Shown: in pieces, positions 38,801-47,800 of the stretch
Layout of the letters: each line of letters begins with the position of its first letter
Numbering within the stretch: position 1 is the first letter of the stretch
Assembly: GCA_038501625.1 (NCBI GenBank)
Contig: JAZAYU010000264.1
Span: 186,001-250,000 of the forward strand
Reading direction: 5' to 3'
Length of the DNA: 64,000 bases
Source of the DNA: Corbicula japonica
Taxonomy: Eukaryota; Mollusca; Bivalvia; Venerida; Cyrenidae
Program-made: the position numbers and the translations under genes
The notes under the pieces: model-generated
Databases searched by the model: none
What the model saw: only the letters and a program-made list of their open reading frames with translations
Told to the model about the DNA's origin: nothing

Positions 38801-41800
38801 GTCGGTCGGTAGGTCGGTCGGTCGGTCGGTCCGTAGACCACATCTTGTCCGATCAATAACTAGACAACGCTTTGTGATACAGTCCTTATATTTGGTGTGG
38901 AGGTTGGTCATGACCAGTAGAAGACCCCTATTGATTTTGGGGTCAGTAGGTCAAAGGTCAAGGTCACAGTGGCCTTGACCACAAAAACCTTGTCCGATCA
39001 ATAACTAGACAACGCTTTGTGATACAGTCCTCATATTTGGTGTGGAGGTTGGTCATGACCAGTAAAAGACCCCTATTGATTTTGGGGTCAGTAGGTCAAA
39101 GGTCAAGGTCACAGTGGCCTTGACCACAAAAACCTTGTCCGATCAATAACTAGACAACGCTTTGTGATACAGTCCTCATATTTGGTGTGGAGGTTGGTCA
39201 TGACCAGTAGAAGACCCCTATTGATTTTGGGGTCAGTAGGTCAAAGGTCAAGGTCACAGTGGCCTTGACCACAAAAACCTTGTCCGATCAATAACTAGAC
39301 AACGCTTTGTGATACAGTCCTCATATTTGGTGTGGAGGTTGGTCATGACCAATAGAAGAACCGTGATATTTAAAATACAATAATCTACAGATTTAAATTA
39401 CAATAAAATCCTTTGTGTTAGACTAGGTTAATCTACACGCGCTTATGTTTGTCGAGGTAAATGTAATCCTCTCATTGGATGACCTGGTTATTGATATATA
39501 GGAGTTCCACCGTCTTGTAAATTGCTTTCATGACTGGTACCCTTCATTGCTAAAGCTTACAAAAGTCTCTAAATTTCCAAAAATTTAAATTCAATGCTAA
39601 TAGATATCACTTGCACGTCAGGGGGGGCATTTGTGTTTGACAAACACCTCTTGTTTGATGTGAATAAACAGTAGTGACCATGAAATATACAACGCTGCAC
39701 ACAGGTGTTCAAACACGTGTTGAATTGCTCTTAAATAAATTATAAAGATGGATTTGGAAGGATTGGAAAAAGCTGAAGATGGAATTTATACATGTAGCCA
39801 TTGGTCTCTTATATTTTCAATGGTTATTAATTTTCTCAAAGAACTTAGTAAACATATTTTTTATTAATTTAGCGCAAATTACACGCTGATACAAGCGACA
39901 GATTTCTGAATGAAATAAGCGGCTCAAAAGTTTGTTTACAAACCTGAAAATGAAAGAATAATGTTTTTTCAACAATCTGAATCTTACAAGCATGTCGGGC
40001 TAGTAAATTGGGAATTTTTACAAGCCCGAGAGAAAATCTACTAGTTTTTTGCTGTCTGGCAAAAGCTAATTTCGATCACTGCATCTAAAACATTATGGTA
40101 TAGTGACTTCATATATAGACATGGGCATGACATTTTGTGATTTTACAGTAACAGCATTTCCAAGGGCTCTTAAATTCATGGTTTTTAATTTTCTATAATT
40201 AAGTTTATGAACACTTCTGGGTCTGCACTGATCTGGGTCTACACTGGTCATGTAGACACTAAGCGTCATTTGTTGTGGTGCATCACATTTTATTATGCCA
40301 TTTGTATATCTTACTTACCCTTCTTGTAGGTTTATCTAAATCGTCAGCCAAACCCAAGAAAGAAGTTGTTGGTGCCATGTGCTCTCGACAAACCCAATCC
40401 AAAGTGTTATGTTTGTGCCCCGAAACACGAAGTCACTGTTATGCTTAATACAAAGAAAATGACCATCAAACATCTCGAAGAAAAGGTAACTCTTGACAAT
40501 CATGTCTTTTGAAATATGCTACCATAGTGTTTGTCAACCTAATATTGCTTTAGAACTTGTATTCTTAACATTTAAAAGTATTCTCCTTAAATTTTGCAAT
40601 GGATCACAATTTCACATAGTTCTTAGAAATTAATATTTATTAAATGTTATCAGAGTACTTCAAATTGATATTTATCAGATGTTAGCATTAATTTAAGAAA
40701 CCAGAGAATTTGAATTAACCGAAATAATGTGAGAAAAGCTTATATCAGTTTTGGCAAATTTGATAGTACAAATATGAATTTTTTTTTTTGACAAATCTTT
40801 AATAAAGCTATATGATAGTCTATGAGTGTCTTCACATTAATATTCATAACCGATTTTTTAACGCTGTTACTTTAATTTTTAGAAGAATTTCATTTGTATT
40901 TCAGGTATTAAAAGGTGGACTGGGGATGGTAGCCCCAGATGTTGAAGTAGATGATGGAAAAGGCAAGTTGTTAAAATATTTTTGTATTGCACAGTACCTT
41001 CATTCACTTGTTAATTGTAATACATAATCTGCATGACTAAAGGTAGTGGTGACAACAAGAATGATAACTTCTGTTTCACTATTTTTCTTTAGTTATGCCC
41101 CTTACAAATGCAACTCTAGGATCACATGTTCTGTGGAACACCAAATTCTAGTTTATTTTATAAGATATTTAGCTAATCTTCATTTACTTAGAGCAAAAAC
41201 ATTTGAATTTTAGGTTTGAAGTATATTCAAAAACTAAATTGATATTTGATTGCATCCATCACAATATGAAAAACATTTGGATTGTGAAAAATGTAATATC
41301 AAGGCTTTTTCCAAGTGGCTGTTCAAATAGCAGTGTAAATGACAAAATGTGGGCACAATTTTTCACAGCTACACTGGCAAAACATGTATGCTTGTTAAGT
41401 CAAAACATTGTGCACCATCCAATAGTTTGTGATCTGCTTTCAATTTATTTTCCCAAATCTAGGACCAAATGTTGTTATCTCAGAAAGAAAAGAAAGACTT
41501 CTATCGCAAAAGCCTGCAAAATGACTGTGAATATTGCACTTGTCAAAAATATCCAGGCTGTCAGAAAGCTGTTAACTCGTTTCTTTGGACATTTTCAGGG
41601 ACCATAATAATTTCCAGTGAAGAGGGTGAAACAGAAGGTATAGATAGCATTTTATTTTGATAGATTGTATAATTGTTTACACATTATCTTAAAGCTATGA
41701 TTCGAATGCACATAAGATCAAACTCAGCCTTATTCTGAGAATTTAGTGTCTTATATAATATTTTATATTGTAAATTTCGACGTGTGACAGGAAAAAAAGT

Positions 41801-44800
41801 ACCTTAGGACAGTTGATGTTAATCCTTGAAAAAGCATCATAGAGATTAGCAGACGACATTTTTTTTATTAAGCGTTAAACGCTATATATGAACTTTAATA
41901 TTGCCAAAGATACCTTTCCCCGTGACTTGCCCCTTTTGGTTTATTTTCAGTAAAAAATCCTTTTTATATAAGATACAGTTCCACAGGCATTAATGGGAGG
42001 GGGGAATTCTGGCTTTTTCTTTCCTGTAAATTTTTATTATCAAAATGTTAAATTAATTTGAAATCATTTTTGGTTGAAATTTTAATCACCATCCTAATTT
42101 GAAAAAAAATGAGTTAACATGGCCATTGGTGGATTTCAATTTGAATGCTAAATGCAGAAAGTTAAGTCATACTTATTAAGTCTTAAAAATGATTTAGTAA
42201 ATTTCAGTGTTCAAGTAAATATTTACAATGTATTCATATTATGTTGTCTGTAAATTAGTCTACTAAAACAAATTAAAGCTTAAATAATGATTATTAAAAA
42301 GCACATGCACAAAAATGGGCTTGAATTGTGTTGCACAGAATAAACTTTGTGTTTTCAGTATTTTTAACAGACTATGACATTACACATACAAATGCTTGAC
42401 CACACTTTAATTACATTATCCACTAATATAGTGCAGTATATGATGGTCAACACTGATCACTTTTCAGTCTGACAGTAAATTTCTTAAAAACGTTGAAAAT
42501 GGACAAGAAGAAAGTATTAGGTTATATGTGGGTTGCATTACAGGAAAAGGGGTCTTCCAACAGATGATGTCAATGTGTGAAATGACATCATAAAGTTTTT
42601 GCAGACGACATTGCTTTTTATGCATACATTGTTTAGACAAAATCACTTTTTATTTTTATATAATAGATAAATTGAAGTTCCTGACAAATTTAGTTACAAC
42701 TCAAATTTCACATACATGTATTACCATGGAAAACACCGTAGCTTATGATGTGCCCCATATATAAACATTGCTATAATCTATTGCTGAGTTTTGATTTTGT
42801 TTTCAGAGAACAATGAGAAGCTACTCACAGAGTTTGGTATCCAGAACAAGAGTGTGCTGAAGTGTGATGACTTCCTACAGAACTATAATCTCAATGTAAT
42901 CATTGTCCACCAGTAAGTCACATGTTAATTATTTCTTTACTTTATATATACAGGTTAATCACATGTGCAACCAGTGGACTTATAGATCCAGATTGGGTAT
43001 AAATAATGTTGTTCCTTTAAATTTACACTAATCTGACCTATTTTCATTTTGGAATAAAAAAAAAATTGCACAGAATTTTGTTTCAAATGAAAGTATAAGA
43101 AAAAAAATCTCTGATAAACATGTGAAATAGTACAGTAGATGCAGGCAATAATTTTATATAATTCAGGATTATATAATTACACGGGGCACCACAAATCCAA
43201 TGCCTGGTGACCGCGGGCTACCACATTCGACCCCTGCGGCTACCAAAAATCCAAGTGAGCGTCCGCCAGGCCGCCTTAAAATTCCCATATTGGTCACCCT
43301 ACAAATCAACATTCTAAATTTCCGATAAACAGGAAGTTTAGTTATGACACTCTGCTGTAAAAACAAATGTAATTATAGATTTTGTCACCTTTGATCTCTT
43401 GCCTTCAATTACGCACATTCTGTTGAATACTATAAACTGTATGTATTAAACAGAGTGGGATGATACGAGATTATGCGGTAATTTAATATGTTTTGATTAG
43501 ATCATCACGCTGTCAATTAAATAACCTGTTGATTTCACTTTTACACTTTCTGCAGACTAATTAAAGTTACAGTAATAATTAACTGAAGATCTGTCAAAAA
43601 TCGGCAAATAATTAGCGCAATTAAATAAATGGAGGTAATAAAAAAGCAACTTCATTTAGCTATATTATACAGGGACACAGTTATTAAAGTTTTGAAGCAA
43701 AAATTTACTTGAAACATCAACATAGCTGTTGCTTGTAGGCAATATTAAAATCCTATGTTGATAACTAATAGATATTTAATATACGAATATAATTAAAGAA
43801 TTATGGAGTACAGGGACTGATTAAAAACAGAACTGAACTGCATTAGCTAGAGATTCTTACCAAGTTAAATATACAGTCACCAACAATAAACTCCATGTTT
43901 AAAATCCCTCACTTTTTTCATCCCAATCTCCCACTTTTTAGAAACCAGTCTCCTAAGTTAAAAGGTTCAAAGGTATGCATTGAGAATGTATTCTAACTAT
44001 CATATTGCTGCTACAGTTCTCCACACTAATGTGATAAATAAAGTATATAATCTGGGGTGATTACTATTAATCTGGTAATCTGAACACATCTTGTCCATGA
44101 TGAAATGTGTATTATATAATCCTATCTATAGTAATAAAAACTGGAAAGTGCAGGCTACCAGGCAAAAATCTTGGTAGCCCAGCGGGCTACCAAATAAGTT
44201 TAGGATTTGTTGTGCCCTGACTGACATTAGCTTCAAAACAAACACCCTCAGTAAAAGCATATTCTCAAAGGGTGCATTGAGCTACAAAAATTAAACATAG
44301 CCAATCATGCAGGCTGGCAAAAGAATCCTTTACAATAATAAATGAATGTTTCCACTGTAAGAATAGCTCTACATGTTATTAAGTTGCAAAAAATGTTGAC
44401 AAAGCTGCAGTTGTGGCCGACAAAGAGTGTGAACACGAAATTATGTGTAGTTCTTTTAATCAACACTTACTTTTTTACAGGGACAAGTTAGAAGATGACC
44501 AAGAGTTTGTGATAGTTGGAGACTTAGCAGAGCTCCAAGCTAAAATGGATGCCCAAAAATCCAAAACTGAACAAAATACAAATGATGAACAGAAAACCAA
44601 TGGTGCTAGTAGCAATGGGGATGCCAGTTCCTCCCATGTTGGTATGTAGCTCACAGTGTTAGATATTATTTTTGTTACATAAGGGAACTTCAAAAAATTT
44701 TGAAAGCACATTACATTTCCAAGGGTTTTGATTAACAAAAAACATCGGTGCTACCATAAATTTGGATAGTTTTGCCTCATGGTTAATAATTGGCCTAATT

Positions 44801-47800
44801 TGCCACCCTAATGAAAAGGCCAAAATTAAACACACCAAAATATGTCACAGGTGAAAATTAAGACCATTTAGTGCAAACACAACAAAAATACAGATTGTCT
44901 TTCACACTTTGCTGACGTTGACCATTTTTTATCGCTTATCAAAACAACCCAACTTAAACTCGATAAAATAAAACACAGGCATTATGGGGCAAAATGGCCA
45001 AAATATCATGACGCCAAAATATCCCAAAGTATAGTATCAATGGGTAAGCTTTGTTGTCTGTTGGTGTGTATCTAACAATTCTAGCTGTTGTCGTTGATTT
45101 GATTGTCCTGCTCTGCCTTCTTCAAGTGCAAATCTGTTTCCAGCTTTGTCAGGTGGAAGAAGTCCCAACGTGCCACTCCAGCATTGTTTTTGGCACATGG
45201 AGGAACCTGGGTAGAACCACTGACCTTCCATAAGATAGCTTTCTCACATGAAAGATTTATTTCTCACATGAAAGATTCATTTCTCACATGAAACTTCATT
45301 TATCACATGAAAGATTCAATTCTCACACGAAACTTCATTTCTCACATGAAAGATTCATTTCTTACATGAAAGATTCATTTCTCACATGAAACTTCATTTT
45401 TCACATGAAAGATTCATTTCTCACTTGAAAGATTCATTTCTCACACGAAACTTCATTTCTCACACGAAACTTCATTTCTCACATGAAACTTCATTTCTCA
45501 CATGAAAGATTCATTTCTTACATGAAAGATTCATTTCTCACATGAAAGATTCATTTCTCACATGAAAGATTCATTTCTTACATGAAAGATCGGGGTTCTC
45601 AATAAGTTTCAGTCCAGCAGGCCCAATAAACAATCTAGCAGGCCTGCTAGGGTGGTCCGGGGACATGCTCCCCAGGAGAATTTTGAAACCAATTGCTTCA
45701 TTTCCTGCATTTTAGGCTAAATCTATACTATTTAATAGCACTATTTGGAAGCCATTTTGTGGCATATATTAATGCAAAAATGTGTTTGAAGTATCTTTAT
45801 TACATGGCAGTATGATACCACCATGTAATATGGGTACTACAAACACATTTTTGCACTAAACATTTATAAAATGGATAATTATTATCATGAAAATGACTCG
45901 GCCTTTATCAATAATTCTAAAGAAAATGTTACTATGCAATTACCAGATCTCGATTTGTATATTTGTTGATATTTCTTTTAATTTCTTACTCTTTTATTTT
46001 ATTCAGTACCATTCGAAAACAGTCTTTCATTTTTTTTATTTTTATTTCATCAAATTATTCATACAAAACAAGGAACTTTGATAATAACTACAAAAAGCAA
46101 AGCCACAAACAAGTCCTGAAACTAAAGCAGTTTGTTAATAATTTAAGAACTGCACAGCAACCGATTTATTTTACTGAAATATGTTAAAGCAAAACTCTTA
46201 GCATGCAAACAAGAACAAGCAACAGTGGACCGAACACACAAAGCATCAACACTGAAACTCACATACCTGCCATATCCCCCGGAATTTAGAGCCATCCCCT
46301 GGCCCCCCGGCGGGATACGAAAATCCCCCGGAATTAACAAAAGTTAAGAAAAATGGTATAAAAATGCATTTTTGTTGCTCTCATCAGACATTAGTCTAAA
46401 TGCCGAATACACCGTTACGTATCTCGGACTCCTAACGGTTGTGTCAAAACGTTCCGAATTCGTCTAATTAGTGTCATCGAGAGGATTATCGATTATTTAG
46501 TGAGAATTGGCACTTGACAGGATTGTTTATTGGATAATTGATTGTTTGCTTAGGTTATTGTGAATTAAATCACAAGTATACCGTCTGTTTTATGTACAAT
46601 TAGCGGACTTGTTTAAGGATTGACGGTTTTTTATGATGTCCAAAATATGTGTGTATCCGGATAATGGGACACTTTCGGATAAGAATTATTCGTTATTCGA
46701 CCAACAATTAAAGTTTTGGCACATTTGCAAATATTTTTTAAATTACAAAGTAGGAAGAAATAACCAGTCAAGCCGATTCTTGCATCCTTGGAATAAAAAT
46801 ATAATAGCCAAGCTGCAACATTTGATATATTCAGGGACGGATCCAGATGGACTTCAGTAGTGTTGCTCGAACACAATTTTGGGCAGCAATATTTAATTTT
46901 CATGGGGATTTTGAACAGAAATAGAAATTATGATGTAAATACACAAAGACTTTCCCAAACAAACCCCCTTAGCATACTTAGAAAGATCCAGACTGACTCC
47001 TGGTCTGGTTTGACTGCAGAGACCATAATATGTTGAGCGTTCGAACTCAGCATCTGCAGCAAGTTAATAACATACAAGTCCATGTTAGTTAACTTAAATA
47101 ATTGTTCTAACTGATGTTAGTCTGTTCTATGCACATCAGAGTTTGTCGAACTGTTCATATAGTGTTTGTTTTATTTAGTTTTATTATGTGCCGACACCCT
47201 GTTACAAAAACATAATAAAAATATTGTTTAAATAAATGAGGATAAATAATATTATATTTCATATTGCATCTTAGTTTAGTTTCTAGTAAATTCCGCTTGA
47301 TTAGCCGCGTTAAAAAATCCCCTGGAATTATATCTGAATCCCCTGGAATTTTGAACCAAATCCCCTGGAATGCTTTCCAGAAATATGGCAGGTATGAACT
47401 CATTACTGGCCGTGAAATATTTAAACAAATTTGACTGGCAGTGCAACTTTCTCTTTCATTTTGACAGATCATGTTTTCAAAACACATTGGACTGTGTTCG
47501 CTTTTTGGCTACACAGAGCGATCAAACTATCACAAATTATGGGAAAATTTTTACCAGTCTACATTGCGATAACGATGTTATCCATAGCATTCCAAACCAG
47601 CATTAAAAAGGGTAGAAAGTGCCGAAAAGGATCAACTTTAACAAAAACACACCCATGGAAAATGATTGATTTTTGAACTATCGGGAATTTCAACTGGCCG
47701 AAACTTGATTTTAAACGGCCATTTTGGCCGGCGGCCGGCTCTTATTGAGAACCCTGAAGATTCATTTCTCACATGAAACTTCATTTCCCCCATGAAAGAT

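Larger units (their letters stand above)
34467..40081. mobile_element. 5.6-kb hAT-like element in intron 11
   Basis: The left end CAGTCATAGAAATTAG and the right end in reverse CAGTGATCGAAATTAG match at 14 of 16 positions. The outside octamers are CATCTATA (34459-34466) and CATCTAAA (40082-40089), 7 of 8 identical, as expected for an aged hAT duplication. Both subterminal regions carry CGGGCTAGT and ACTAGCCCGA words. I recognised no transposase frame. Much of the length is later insertions: the elements at 35179-38138 and 38753-39657. Confidence 0.75.

Noticed and set aside
40963..40970. A GT donor at 40967 for UBA2 exon 13
   Set aside because: It would put exon 14 out of frame; the GC donor at 40963 preserves the conserved protein.
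41203..41607. A 134-codon frame overlapping UBA2 intron 13
   Set aside because: It is in a different frame from exon 14, has no recognisable domain and lies across AT-rich intron sequence.
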